A DNA stretch of 64,000 nt, taken from positions 223,154-287,153 of the forward strand of contig NZ_JARXYZ010000008.1 of NCBI RefSeq assembly GCF_029894125.1, written 5' to 3'. Both the position numbers and the translations under genes were made by a program. Source of the stretch: Kitasatospora sp. MAA19 (GTDB taxonomy: Bacteria; Actinomycetota; Actinomycetes; Streptomycetales; Streptomycetaceae). The notes beneath the pieces were generated by a model. That model was given only the letters and a program-made list of their open reading frames with translations, did no database searches and had not been told where the DNA came from. Positions 16,396-25,807 of this stretch are shown here, piece by piece. How positions within the stretch are numbered: position 1 is the stretch's first letter; every line of letters starts with the position of its first letter.

Positions 16396-17825
16396 TAGAA
16401 GGCGAACACCGCCGCCACCGCGTACAGCGGGACCGGCACGCTGCGCCCGCGCCCGGCGGCCAGCCGCAGGATGCAGAAGGCGATGAAGCCGAAGCCGATG
16501 CCGTTGGTGATGCTGTAGGTGAACGGCATCATCACGATGGTCAGGAAGGCCGGGATCGCGATGGTGTGGTCCGCCCAGTCGATCTCCTTGATCGAGCCGG
16601 CCAGGATCAGGAAGCCGACGGTGACCAGGGCCGGGGTGGCCGCCTGGGCCGGGACCATGGTGGCGAGCGGGGTGAGGAAGAGCGCCACCACGAAGAGCAG
16701 GCCGGTGACGATCGAGGCGAAGCCGGTACGGGCGCCCTCGCCGACGCCGGCGGTCGACTCGACGAAGCAGGTGTTCGCGGAGGCGGAGGTGGCGCCGCCG
16801 GCCGCGGTGGCGATGCCGTCGACCATCAGGATCTTGTTGATGCCGGGCAGGTCGCCCTTCTCGTCCAGCAGGTGCGCCTCGTCGGCGACGCCGAGGATGG
16901 TGCCCATCGCGTCGAAGAAGCAGGACATCAGCACGGTGAAGACGAACAGCACGCCGGTCAGCACGCCGACCTTCTCGAAGCCGCCGAACAGGCTGACCTT
17001 GCCGACCAGGCCGAAGTCCGGGGCGGCGACCGGGTTGCCCGGCCAGACCGGGACGGTCAGGCCCCACTTGAGCGCCGGGATGTCGACGAACTTGTCGACC
17101 AGCACGGCGAGCGCGGTGCTGGCCGCGATGCTGATCAGGATCGCCCCGGGCACCTTGCGGATCACCAGGACCAGGGTGAGCACCAGGCCGAACACGAAGA
17201 TCAGCACCGGCCAGCCGAGCAGGTGCCCGCTGCCGCCGAGCTGCAGCGGGACGGTGGTGTGCGCGGCGTCCGGCATGCGGCTGACGAAGCCGGAGTCGAC
17301 CAGGCCGACGAGGCAGATGAACAGGCCGATCCCGATCGCGATGGCCTTGCGCAGGCCGAGCGGCACGGCGCTCATGACCCGCTCGCGCAGGCCGGTGGCG
17401 ACCAGCAGCATGATCGCGAAGCCGGCCAGCACGACCATGCCCATGGCGTCCGGCCAGGTCATCTTGGGGGCGAGCTGGAGCGCCACGATGGTGTTGACGC
17501 CGAGGCCCGCGGCCAGGCCGATCGGCACGTTGCCGATGACGCCCATCAGCAGGGTGGTGAGACCGGCGGTGAGGGCGGTGGCGGTGACCAGCTGGGCGCT
17601 GTCCAGGTGGGCCCCGGTCAGGTCCGTGCCGCTGGCCAGGATGATCGGGTTCAGCACCAGGATGTAGGCCATGGTGAAGAAGGTGGCGATGCCGCCGCGG
17701 ATCTCGCGCGGCAGGCTGGAGCCGCGCTCGCTGATCCGGAAGTAGCGGTCCAGGGCACCGGAGGGGGGCTCGGGTGCGCTGGAGGCGGGTTCGGGCGACT
17801 CGGTGGTCGGCTGGACCACAGGCAT
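16365..17825 (-). CDS. NCS2-family purine permease (AzgA-like)
   Basis: 486 residues with about 12-14 membrane spans. Family motifs: REIRGGIATFFTMAYILVLNP, GLAAGLGVNTIVA, ATGLRERVMSAVPLGLRKAI, FFDAMGTILGVADEA and SASANTCFVESTAGVGEGARTG. This is the AzgA/PbuG (COG2252) branch, which imports adenine, guanine or hypoxanthine with protons. ATG 17825 has GAGG about nine bases upstream; the frame extends to 18296 but that part is not membrane-like. No purine riboswitch is seen in the upstream region. Confidence 0.92.
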   Translation of the reverse strand: MPVVQPTTESPEPASSAPEPPSGALDRYFRISERGSSLPREIRGGIATFFTMAYILVLNPIILASGTDLTGAHLDSAQLVTATALTAGLTTLLMGVIGNVPIGLAAGLGVNTIVALQLAPKMTWPDAMGMVVLAGFAIMLLVATGLRERVMSAVPLGLRKAIAIGIGLFICLVGLVDSGFVSRMPDAAHTTVPLQLGGSGHLLGWPVLIFVFGLVLTLVLVIRKVPGAILISIAASTALAVLVDKFVDIPALKWGLTVPVWPGNPVAAPDFGLVGKVSLFGGFEKVGVLTGVLFVFTVLMSCFFDAMGTILGVADEAHLLDEKGDLPGINKILMVDGIATAAGGATSASANTCFVESTAGVGEGARTGFASIVTGLLFVVALFLTPLATMVPAQAATPALVTVGFLILAGSIKEIDWADHTIAIPAFLTIVMMPFTYSITNGIGFGFIAFCILRLAAGRGRSVPVPLYAVAAVFAFYYLMPALGLL

Positions 17826-17985
17826 GCGTGCGTCCTCTATGGGGGAGCTGAGGAGGGGACGCCCAGGGCTACGGTGGCCGGGCGGGGGGTTTTCAGTATG
17901 GTTTCCCGATCGCACACGCGCTATCTTCGCGCGTAGAACCCCGTGGGCCCCTGCGGGCCACCCGCCGCACCGTACGCTAGGCCCC

Positions 17986-18309
17986 ATGCCCAAGACCCCG
18001 CTGCACCCCTCGCCCCCTCCGCTGGAGGCCAACGACGTCGCCATCGTCGGCGGCGGCACGGTGCTGTGGTTCGTCGCCTTTCTGGCCCTGCTCCCCTTCC
18101 AGGGCACCCTCTCCGACCACGGCCACGGCACCTGGCCGTGGATCTGCCTCTCCGGCGGCCTACTCGGCTTGATCGGCCTCTGGTACTGCCGCGCCCGGCG
18201 GGACGCCATCGCCCGCGACCGCGCCGCCGAGGCCGCGAACCGGACGACCAACGACGCGCAGCGGGCACCCGGCGACGACGGCCAGGGCCCGGCCACCCGG
18301 TCGGACTGA
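17986..18309 (+). CDS. DUF2530 small membrane protein
   Basis: 107 residues with two predicted spans (TVLWFVAFLALLPF and WICLSGGLLGLIGLWYC) and a charged, disordered C-terminal tail; architecture and N-terminal PPPLEANDVAIV fit DUF2530, common in streptomycetes. Function unknown. It reads toward the P-type ATPase gene 52 bases downstream and diverges from the purine permease. Confidence 0.8.
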   Translation: MPKTPLHPSPPPLEANDVAIVGGGTVLWFVAFLALLPFQGTLSDHGHGTWPWICLSGGLLGLIGLWYCRARRDAIARDRAAEAANRTTNDAQRAPGDDGQGPATRSD

Positions 18310-18361
18310 ATAGTCCTTTAGTAGCACGCATCGGACATAAGGCGCCCGTAGAGTCGGTGCC

Positions 18362-20854
18362 ATGACGCAGCCTGCCCACCCCGCGGAAGAGCAGCCCGGC
18401 GACGGCGACCGCCCCGAAGGTGCGCACCCCCTCGGGCTGCTGCCCGGCCGACGCGGCGGGCTGACCGCCGCCGAGGTGGCCGACCGGGTCGCGAACGGGC
18501 AGGTCAACGACGTCCCGGTACGGTCCAGCCGCTCCGCCAAGGAGATCGTCCGGGCCAACGTCTTCACCCGCTTCAACGCGATCATCGGCGTGATGTTCGG
18601 GATCATCCTGATCGTCGGCCCGATCCAGGACGGCCTGTTCGGCCTGGTCATCGTCGCCAACACCGCGATCGGCATCATCCAGGAGCTGCGCGCCAAGAAG
18701 ACCCTGGACAGCCTGGCCCTGATCGGCGAGGCCCGCCCGCAGGTCCGCCGGGACGGCAGCGTCGAGGCGATCGCCGTCGCCGAGATCGTGCTGGACGACA
18801 CGGTGCTGCTCGGCATCGGCGACAAGGTGATCGTCGACGGCGAGGTCACCGAGGCGGACGGCCTGGAGATCGACGAGTCGCTGCTCACCGGCGAGCCCGA
18901 CCCCGTCCTCAAGCAGCCCGGCGACCAGGTGATGTCCGGCAGCTTCGTGGTGGCCGGCGCGGGCGCGTTCACCGCCACCAGGGTCGGCCGCGAGGCGTAC
19001 GCGGCGCAGCTCGCCGAGGAGGCCAGCCGGTTCACCCTGGTGAAGTCGGAGCTGCGCAGCGGCATCAACAGCATCCTGCGCTTCATCACCTACCTGCTGA
19101 TCCCCACCGCCCTCGGCCTGATCATCAGCCAGCTGGCCGTCGAGGGCCGCGACTGGCGCGAGGCCGTGCGCCGCATGGTGGCCGGCATCGTGCCGATGGT
19201 CCCCGAGGGGCTGGTCCTGCTGACCTCGGTCGCCTTCGCGATCGGCGTGATCCGGCTGGGCCGCAAGCAGTGCCTGGTCCAGGAGCTCCCGGCGATCGAG
19301 GGCCTGGCCCGGGTCGACACCGTCTGCCTGGACAAGACCGGCACCCTCACCGAGGGCGGCATGGACGTCGTCGACCTGCGCGTCCTGTCCGACGGGGAGC
19401 CCGGCGCCGTCACCCCGGACACCATCAAGCACGCGCTCGGCGTGATGGCCGGCGCCGACGCCCGCCCCAACCCCTCCATACAGGCCGTCATCGCCGCGTA
19501 CGGCGACGGCTCCCCGGGCGACGGCTCCACCGGCGACGGGAGCAGCCCCGGGGGCGGCGCCGGCGGCAACGGCTGGCGGGTGATCGAGGCGATGCCCTTC
19601 TCCTCCGCCCGCAAGTGGAGCGGCGTGCAGCTGCTGGAGCCGCAGGGCGGCGAGGCCAGCTGGCTGCTCGGCGCCCCCGACGTGCTGCTGCCGGCCGGGC
19701 ACCCGGCGCTCGCCGAGGTCGACGAGCTGGGCGCCAAGGGCCTGCGGGTGCTGCTGCTCGGCCGCACCCCCGTCCCGCTGGACTCCCCCGACCCGGCGGC
19801 CGGGCTCACCCCGCTCGCCCTGGTGGTGCTCCAGCAGCGGCTGCGCCACGACGCCGCCGAGACCCTGCGCTACTTCGAGGGCCAGCAGGTGCAGGCCAAG
19901 GTCATCTCCGGCGACGCCGCGGTCTCGGTCGGCGCGGTCGCCGGCCACCTCGGCCTGCCCGGCGCCGACCACCCGCTGGACGCCCGGACCCTGCCCGCCG
20001 AACCGGACGCCCTCGCCGACACGGCCGAGCGGACCACCGTCTTCGGCCGGGTCACCCCGCAGCAGAAGCGCCAGCTGGTCGCCGCCCTGCAGTCCCGCGG
20101 GCACACCGTGGCGATGACCGGCGACGGCGTCAACGACGTGCTCGCGCTCAAGGACGCCGACATCGGCGTGGCGATGGGCACCGGCAGCGACGCCACCAAG
20201 GCGGTCGCCCAGATCGTGCTGCTGAACGACTCCTTCGCCACCCTGCCCTCGGTGGTCGCCGAGGGCCGCCGGGTGATCGGCAACATCGAACGGGTCGCCG
20301 GGTTGTTCCTGGTGAAGACGGTCTACTCGGTTCTGCTCGCGCTGCTGGTGATCTTCACCCACTCGCCGTACCCGTTCCTGCCCCGGCACTCCACCGTGCT
20401 CTCCACCCTCACCATCGGCGTGCCGGCCTTCTTCCTCGCCCTCGCCCCCAACAACGAGCGGGCCCGCACCGGCTTCGTGAAGCGCGTCCTGCGGCTCGCC
20501 GTCCCGGGCGGCGTCATCGCTGGCACGGGGACGTTCGTGGCCTACGCACTGGCCCGCGCCGACCACGTCACCGACCTCAAGGCCGACACCAGCGTGGCCA
20601 CCCTGACGCTCTTCCTGATCGCCATCTGGGTGCTCGCCATCGTCGCCCGCCCGTACAACTGGTGGCGCCTGCTGCTGATCGGCACCATGGGCGGCGCCTT
20701 CGCCCTGGTCCTGCTGGTGCCCTGGCTGTCGGACTTCTTCCAGCTCCGCCTGGTCGGCATCCGCGATCCCTGGGTCGGCGTCGGCATCGCGGTGATCTGC
20801 GGTCTGGCCCTGGAGGTCGCCTGGCGCTTCATGAAGCGCCGCGGGATGGAGTGA
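18362..20854 (+). CDS. P-type cation ATPase, CtpE-like
   Basis: 830-residue HAD-type P-ATPase. Visible: actuator loop LLTGEPDPV, the TM4 motif PMVPEGLVLLTS, phosphorylation loop DKTGTLTEGG with Asp324, and hinge TGDGVNDVLALKDADIGVAMG. It lacks N-terminal heavy-metal domains, has ten likely membrane spans, and resembles mycobacterial CtpE, a calcium pump; the ion is therefore inferred. A Gly/Ser/Asp repeat (GDGSPGDGSTGDGSS) sits in the nucleotide-binding domain near residue 382. ATG 18362 is the first in-frame start. Confidence 0.9.
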   Translation: MTQPAHPAEEQPGDGDRPEGAHPLGLLPGRRGGLTAAEVADRVANGQVNDVPVRSSRSAKEIVRANVFTRFNAIIGVMFGIILIVGPIQDGLFGLVIVANTAIGIIQELRAKKTLDSLALIGEARPQVRRDGSVEAIAVAEIVLDDTVLLGIGDKVIVDGEVTEADGLEIDESLLTGEPDPVLKQPGDQVMSGSFVVAGAGAFTATRVGREAYAAQLAEEASRFTLVKSELRSGINSILRFITYLLIPTALGLIISQLAVEGRDWREAVRRMVAGIVPMVPEGLVLLTSVAFAIGVIRLGRKQCLVQELPAIEGLARVDTVCLDKTGTLTEGGMDVVDLRVLSDGEPGAVTPDTIKHALGVMAGADARPNPSIQAVIAAYGDGSPGDGSTGDGSSPGGGAGGNGWRVIEAMPFSSARKWSGVQLLEPQGGEASWLLGAPDVLLPAGHPALAEVDELGAKGLRVLLLGRTPVPLDSPDPAAGLTPLALVVLQQRLRHDAAETLRYFEGQQVQAKVISGDAAVSVGAVAGHLGLPGADHPLDARTLPAEPDALADTAERTTVFGRVTPQQKRQLVAALQSRGHTVAMTGDGVNDVLALKDADIGVAMGTGSDATKAVAQIVLLNDSFATLPSVVAEGRRVIGNIERVAGLFLVKTVYSVLLALLVIFTHSPYPFLPRHSTVLSTLTIGVPAFFLALAPNNERARTGFVKRVLRLAVPGGVIAGTGTFVAYALARADHVTDLKADTSVATLTLFLIAIWVLAIVARPYNWWRLLLIGTMGGAFALVLLVPWLSDFFQLRLVGIRDPWVGVGIAVICGLALEVAWRFMKRRGME

Positions 20855-20911
20855 GGCCCTGGCACCCCCGGCCCGCAGGCTGGATGATGGACCCCGAGAG
20901 GGGGTGCCGAC

Positions 20912-21169
20912 ATGGCCCGCACGGGTGGGGAAGCCGAGCGCGAGACCGGACAGGTGGAGGCGTTCGCCGCCTTCCTGGCCGGCCTGCTGGCGGCCGGGCT
21001 GACGGTCCTGGCCCTGGTGGGCGGCCGCTGGCTGATGACCGCCGACGGGATGACCGCCCTGGCGCTGCCGCGGACGCCGACGGCCCTGAAGGCCCTGGTG
21101 GCGGCCGTCTGGCTGGCCACCACCGTCGGCGTCTACCTGCGGCTCAAGCGCCGTGGGCGGGACCGCTGA
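20912..21169 (+). CDS. small two-span membrane protein
   Basis: 85 residues: acidic N terminus, then FAAFLAGLLAAGLTVLALVGG and ALVAAVWLATTVGVYLRL as two likely spans, ending in a basic tail RLKRRGRDR. ATG 20912 follows GAGAGGGGG. It ends four bases before the convergent sacsin-like gene stop. Family not recognised with certainty. Confidence 0.75.
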   Translation: MARTGGEAERETGQVEAFAAFLAGLLAAGLTVLALVGGRWLMTADGMTALALPRTPTALKALVAAVWLATTVGVYLRLKRRGRDR

Positions 21170-21173
21170 GGGC

Positions 21174-24100
21174 TCAGCCCTCGAAGTCCCGCGCCGCGGA
21201 CAGCTCGTAGGCCCGGTCCGGCTCGCTGAGCGCGGCCAGCACCTCGAACCGCCGGTGCCACTGCCCGACCGACCAGGCGAGCCCGGCCGCCAGGCCCTCC
21301 GGAGTGGCGGCGTGCAGCAGCCCGGGCACCGGCGGGAGCTCGAACTCGTCGTCCTCGTCGGCGGCTTCGGCCGCGTCCGGGTCGTAGGGCGCCTCCGGGG
21401 CGTCCGCCTCGACGTCCCACCGCCAGTCCACCGCGGCCTCGCCGCCGTCCGGACCGACCACGAGCAGCTCCTCGTGCTCCTCGTAGGCGACCGGGCAGCC
21501 GGGCAGCAGCTCCCTGACCACCGCGGGGACCCGGTGTAGCACGCCCTCGGAGAGCACCCGCCCTCCGGCCACCTCGCTGGCGAGCGAGACGTGCAGCCGC
21601 TCGGCGAGGTCGGCGGCGAGCGCCGGGGCGACCGGCAGTAGCGGGTACGGGTGCAACAGCTGGACCAGGTCGGGGGCGTCGGCGACGACCGCCTCGGTGG
21701 CGTCGACGATCACCGTGTGGGCCGGCCGGCGGCCGGTGTCCGGGTCGAGCGGCGGCAGCGCCCGCACCACGTCGAGCGGATCGATCCGCTCGATCTCGAC
21801 CCGGGCCAACGCGCTGTGGACGCCGTGCAGTTGACGGTGGCCGATCGCGGAGGCCGGGTCGGTGAGCCGGTCCAGCACCTCGTCCGGGCCGTGCGGTTCG
21901 GCGAGCAGCGCGGCCAGCGTGGTGCGCACCCCGAGCGCGTGCAGGAACTGCTCGTCCAGGGTTGTCCGGGCCTCGTCGTAGAGGCCGCGCAGCAGCGGGT
22001 CGGCCCCGGCGGCGCGCAGCCCGGCGGGCTCGCGGCCGTCCAGCACCGGGTGGTCGCGCAGCCACCAGGCGGTGTACGGCGGCAGGTCGGCGTAGGAGCC
22101 GTCCGGCAGCAGGGTGCGGACGGGGTTGACCACGGCGTCCCGGTACGGCGGGCGGGCGAGCGCGGCCAGCGCCTCCGGCCAGGCGTCGTCGTCGACCAGG
22201 TCGAGGTCGCGGACGGCCAGCAGTTCGGCGGCCACCGGCGGGACGCCCGAAACGTCGTCGGCGTGCAGGGTTTCGAGCGCGTCCTCGGCCCATTCGGCGA
22301 GGCCGTCGGGCGCCTCGTCGAGCAGGCCGGTGGGCAGGCCGCCGGCCGCGCGGTCGGCGGGCGCGGTGGGGTCGAGCCGCTCCAGGTCGTCCGGGTCGAG
22401 CACCACGTCCTCGGCGCGGACCAGGACGAAGTCGGCGAGCACGCCGACGGCGGTGAGCACGTCGGGGCCCCAGCGCTCCAGCAGTTCGTCGTCCACCCAG
22501 CCGGCGTCCTCCTCGCGGGCGAGGGCCGCGAGCGGGCTGCCGGGGAGCAGGAGTTCGCCGGCGCGGGCGGGCTCGCCCTCGTCGTCGAGCAGGGCCAGCC
22601 GGGCCAGCCACGGGTGCTCGCCGACGGCCGGGGCGGCGGCCTTGACCAACGCCAGGACGGCATCGCCCAGTTCGAGCGCGGCGTCCGGGTCGTCCTCGGC
22701 CACCTCGTAGGAGCGGGCGACGGCGGCCCGCACCTCGGGGGTGTCGAGCACCCCGGCCGGGGTGGCGGTGCCGGCGCCGAGCTTGGCGAGCAGCGGGTGG
22801 GCGGCCTCGGGGTGGGCGAGCCGCAGGTCGAGGGCGGCGAGCGCGTCGGCCAGCGACTCGGGGTAGCCGGGGAAGGCCGCCCAGTCGGCGTCCTCGGAGG
22901 GCAGCAGGACGCGCCGGGGCCCGGTGACGGTCCGGCCGTCGGCGAGCGGGACGGGCAACGCGCCGAGCGCCTCCGGGTCGGCGGCGCCGAGCGCCGCGTA
23001 CAGGTTGCGCCACCAGGCGGGTTCCCGGTCGAGGCCGCCGAGCTGGTCGACGACCTCGGCCAGCGGCACCCGGCGCACGTTCAGCACCCGCAGCTCGGTG
23101 CGGCGTTCCAGGCCGGCCGGCAGCAGCCCGGGGAAGATCGGCGCGAGCGCCTCGACCACCGAGCCGTCGGCGCCCTCCAGCAGGGTGGCGTCCCGGGGCC
23201 GCAGCGCGGGCGTGCCCTCCTCGACCGGCGCCGGGTGCGGCAGGAACGGCGTGCCGGGCAGCCGGGAGAGCACGGCCGCGCGCAGGGCGTTGTCGAGCGC
23301 GCCCTGGCCGAGCGGCCCGGGGACGAGCCCGAGCGAGCCGAGGTCGGCGCCGCGGGCCCGCAGCAGGTCGGCGTAGCTGTCGGCGGCGCGCTCGGTGAGG
23401 AAGTCGGCGAGCGGGCCGGGGGCGACGTGCCGGCGGGTGGAGTCCAGCGGGTAGGAGGCGATGAGCAGCGCGGGCAGCCCGATCGGCTCGTCGCTGGGGG
23501 TGGGCGCGTGCAGCACGGGGGCGATGCCGGGCGGCTGCGGGGCGCCGTCGGCGGCGACCGGGACGGCCCAGGTGACGGTCCAGTACGGGCGGGCGCGCTC
23601 CTCGGTGGGTCGGTCGGCGAGCAGGTCGGCGTCCAGGGTGCCGGTGGCCCCCGCGGTCTGCCAGACGGTCCGCCGCGGCTGCCCGTCCCCGTCGTCGGTG
23701 ACGGCGACCTCGGTGACGCCGTCCGGGCGGGGCTCGGCGGCGGCGCGGGTGAGCGTCCGGGTGCCCTCCGGGGTCTCCACCACGACCTCGGCGAGGCCGG
23801 GCAGGGTGAGCAGCAGCGCGTCGTCGATGCCGGCCAGCAGACGGCGGGTCAGGTCCTCGGCGGCGGCGTCCCGCAGCGGCAGCACGACCACCGTGTCGTA
23901 ACCGGCGGGGGCCGGGCCCTCGGCGGCGAACGGCAGCCGCAGCAGCGGCACGTGGCCGTCCCGGCGGCGCAGTTCCTCGGCCAGCGCGGGCTGCGCGGCG
24001 GCCAGCGAGCGGGCCTCGCCGAGTGACCAGCGCACCCCGCCGGCGGCGCCGAGCACGGCGGGCTCGTCGGTGACGGCGAGGACGGCGGCGAAGCCGACGC

Positions 24101-24470
24101 CGAACCGGCCGACGGCGGGCGTCTCGCCGCGCTTGGAGGAGGCGCGCAGGGTGGACAGCGACTCGACGGCGGCCGCGTCCAACGGGGCGCCGGTGTTGGC
24201 GGCCGCGAGGACGCCGTCGGCGAGGGTGAGCCGCAGCCGCCCGGGCCCGTGGCCGGCCCGGACCGCCGCGTCGGCCGCGTTCTGCGCCAACTCGACGACC
24301 AGGCGGTCGCGGTAGCCGCCGAGCGCGAGTTCCTCCTCGGCGTTGGCGTCCTCCCGGAACCGGGCCGGCGAGGCGGCCCAGGCGTCGAGCACCCGCCGGC
24401 GCAGCGCGGCGCTCCCGAAGGGGTCCGCGAGGTGCTCGTCCGTGCCGCTGCCGATGATCCGAGGTTCCAC
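21174..24470 (-). CDS. sacsin-like N-terminal ATPase-domain protein, very large
   Basis: About 1098 residues. The N terminus carries an Hsp90/sacsin-type GHKL ATP-binding fold: ELAQNAADAAVRAG (N box with Glu, Asn and Asp), AAANTGAPLD in place of the DxGxG motif, and GRFGVGFAAVLAVTDEP (G2 box). The remaining ~900 residues are Leu/Asp/Glu-rich with no domain I recognise. Proteins of this layout are conserved in streptomycetes as putative Hsp90-like chaperones of unknown client. Start: GTG 24470 preceded by GGCAGG is preferred; ATG 24515 is an alternative that adds 15 residues. Monocistronic between two hairpins or gene ends. Confidence 0.85.
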   Translation of the reverse strand: MEPRIIGSGTDEHLADPFGSAALRRRVLDAWAASPARFREDANAEEELALGGYRDRLVVELAQNAADAAVRAGHGPGRLRLTLADGVLAAANTGAPLDAAAVESLSTLRASSKRGETPAVGRFGVGFAAVLAVTDEPAVLGAAGGVRWSLGEARSLAAAQPALAEELRRRDGHVPLLRLPFAAEGPAPAGYDTVVVLPLRDAAAEDLTRRLLAGIDDALLLTLPGLAEVVVETPEGTRTLTRAAAEPRPDGVTEVAVTDDGDGQPRRTVWQTAGATGTLDADLLADRPTEERARPYWTVTWAVPVAADGAPQPPGIAPVLHAPTPSDEPIGLPALLIASYPLDSTRRHVAPGPLADFLTERAADSYADLLRARGADLGSLGLVPGPLGQGALDNALRAAVLSRLPGTPFLPHPAPVEEGTPALRPRDATLLEGADGSVVEALAPIFPGLLPAGLERRTELRVLNVRRVPLAEVVDQLGGLDREPAWWRNLYAALGAADPEALGALPVPLADGRTVTGPRRVLLPSEDADWAAFPGYPESLADALAALDLRLAHPEAAHPLLAKLGAGTATPAGVLDTPEVRAAVARSYEVAEDDPDAALELGDAVLALVKAAAPAVGEHPWLARLALLDDEGEPARAGELLLPGSPLAALAREEDAGWVDDELLERWGPDVLTAVGVLADFVLVRAEDVVLDPDDLERLDPTAPADRAAGGLPTGLLDEAPDGLAEWAEDALETLHADDVSGVPPVAAELLAVRDLDLVDDDAWPEALAALARPPYRDAVVNPVRTLLPDGSYADLPPYTAWWLRDHPVLDGREPAGLRAAGADPLLRGLYDEARTTLDEQFLHALGVRTTLAALLAEPHGPDEVLDRLTDPASAIGHRQLHGVHSALARVEIERIDPLDVVRALPPLDPDTGRRPAHTVIVDATEAVVADAPDLVQLLHPYPLLPVAPALAADLAERLHVSLASEVAGGRVLSEGVLHRVPAVVRELLPGCPVAYEEHEELLVVGPDGGEAAVDWRWDVEADAPEAPYDPDAAEAADEDDEFELPPVPGLLHAATPEGLAAGLAWSVGQWHRRFEVLAALSEPDRAYELSAARDFEG

Positions 24471-24582
24471 TGGACCTGCCGCCTTCCGCCGCCCTGTACT
24501 TCGTACGGTGGGCATTCTCCCCCGCCCCGGCCGCTGCTCCGGACCGCGCCCCCGTCCTGGGGTCCGTCTGCACGAACGCCGC

Positions 24583-24613
24583 GGCCCGCTCCACCGGTTC
24601 GGTGGAGCGGGCC
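24583..24613 (-). terminator. terminator after DUF3027 gene
   Basis: Perfect 13-bp stem GGCCCGCTCCACC / GGTGGAGCGGGCC with loop GGTTC, between the DUF3027 gene and the downstream sacsin-like gene. Confidence 0.75.
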
Positions 24614-24627
24614 CCGGGCCCGAACGA

Positions 24628-25521
24628 TCAGGAGTGGCCGAGCTCCTCGGCCGGGGCGTCCGGCTCGACCGAGCCGGAGGTGCGGTCGGGGTGCAGCTGC
24701 AGCGGCTCGACCACCAGCTCGTCCAGGATCAGCTCGGACGGCGCCGGCGGGGCCGGGATGACGGCCGCCTCGGAGTGCCCCCCGCAGCCGTACGCGAAGG
24801 AGACGATCTGCCCGTCCGCCGGGCCGAACTCGTTGCCGCACACGCCGAAGGCCTGCCCGAGCGAGCCGCCGATCGGGATCAGGAAGCCGCAGCTGCCGCA
24901 CGCGGCGGGCGCGGCCTGCGCCATCGGGGTCTGCGGGCCGTGGGACTTCTCCCAGCGGTCGGCGGCCAGGTGCAGGCCGAGCCTGGAGAGCACCCGGCTG
25001 CGGCCCATGCCGAGTTCCTCGGCGACGGCGTTGATCTGGGCGCGGGCCGGGGCGGGCTGGACGCCCGGGTCGGAGACGACCACGTCCTCCTCGGCGGCGA
25101 GGGCGACCGCGGAGTTCGGGGCGAGCTCGTCGTCGCCGCTCCAGCCGGGCTCCAGGCGCTCGTCGTCGGCGCCGGTGGGCAGCAGGTCACCGGGGCCCAT
25201 GTCGCCGGGGCGCAGCCGCTCGCTCCACGGCACCCACTCGGGGGCGAGGACGGCGTCGGGGCCGGGCAGCAGGACGACCTCGTCGAGGGTGACGTTCTTG
25301 GCGCGCGGGGCGCGGGCGACGGTGACCGCCCAGTGCCAGCCGCGGTAGGCGGCGTCCAGGCACTCGAAGGTGTGGGTGACGACGCGGTCGGCGTCCGCCT
25401 GGGCACCGAGATGTGGACCGACGGTCTCCGGCCCGACGGCCTCCTCGGCCGCTTTCCGTGCGAGTTCGACGGCCTCGGCACAGAGCCGATCAGGGGTACG
25501 GCTTCGCATCGCAGCACTCAC
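24628..25521 (-). CDS. DUF3027 protein with zinc-finger-like motif
   Basis: 297 residues. Recognised as DUF3027 from DRLCAEAVELARKAA, GWHWAVTVARAPRAKNVTLDEVVLLPG and WVPWSERLRPGDMGPGDLLP. A helix-turn-helix-like stretch INAVAEELGMGRSRVLSRLGL and a candidate zinc site (CGSCGFLIPIGGSLGQAFGVC) are also present. Widely conserved in actinobacteria, function unknown. GTG 25521 with GAGAGAA upstream is preferred over ATG 25509. Diverges from the MFS gene. Confidence 0.85.
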   Translation of the reverse strand: MSAAMRSRTPDRLCAEAVELARKAAEEAVGPETVGPHLGAQADADRVVTHTFECLDAAYRGWHWAVTVARAPRAKNVTLDEVVLLPGPDAVLAPEWVPWSERLRPGDMGPGDLLPTGADDERLEPGWSGDDELAPNSAVALAAEEDVVVSDPGVQPAPARAQINAVAEELGMGRSRVLSRLGLHLAADRWEKSHGPQTPMAQAAPAACGSCGFLIPIGGSLGQAFGVCGNEFGPADGQIVSFAYGCGGHSEAAVIPAPPAPSELILDELVVEPLQLHPDRTSGSVEPDAPAEELGHS

Positions 25522-25807
25522 GGCGTCGATTCTCTCCCAGTTCTTCTGTCGCCCACGGCGTGTTGCCTGTTCCGTCGCGGATCGGTAGTCCCTTGTCCAT
25601 TCTGCGCGACCGGGGGCCGTCGCGGATACCGGCCGCGCCGCTCGTCCGGACCTGCCCGGCGCCCCGGCGCTCGGCGCACGGCCTCCGGGCAGGCTACCCG
25701 CCGGTCGGCGCCCCAGCACAGTCCGGGGCGGCAGCAGCCGTTCCAGGGCCGCGCCGAGCGGGGTCGAATCCCGCGTCACTGTGGCGATTCTGGGGCAGGA
25801 TGGGCAT

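Noticed and set aside
18362..20854. frameshift or domain loss in the P-type ATPase
   Set aside because: The Gly/Ser/Asp repeat near residue 382 is in frame and all catalytic motifs follow in order, so it is an insertion in a loop, not a defect.
21133..24594. 1153-residue minus-strand frame overlapping the sacsin-like gene in another phase
   Set aside because: Arg/Ala/Gly-rich translation without any motif; typical out-of-frame reading of a GC-rich gene.
25757..25780. GGGTCGAATCCC resembling a tRNA T-arm
   Set aside because: No acceptor, D or anticodon stems around it; chance match in GC-rich DNA.
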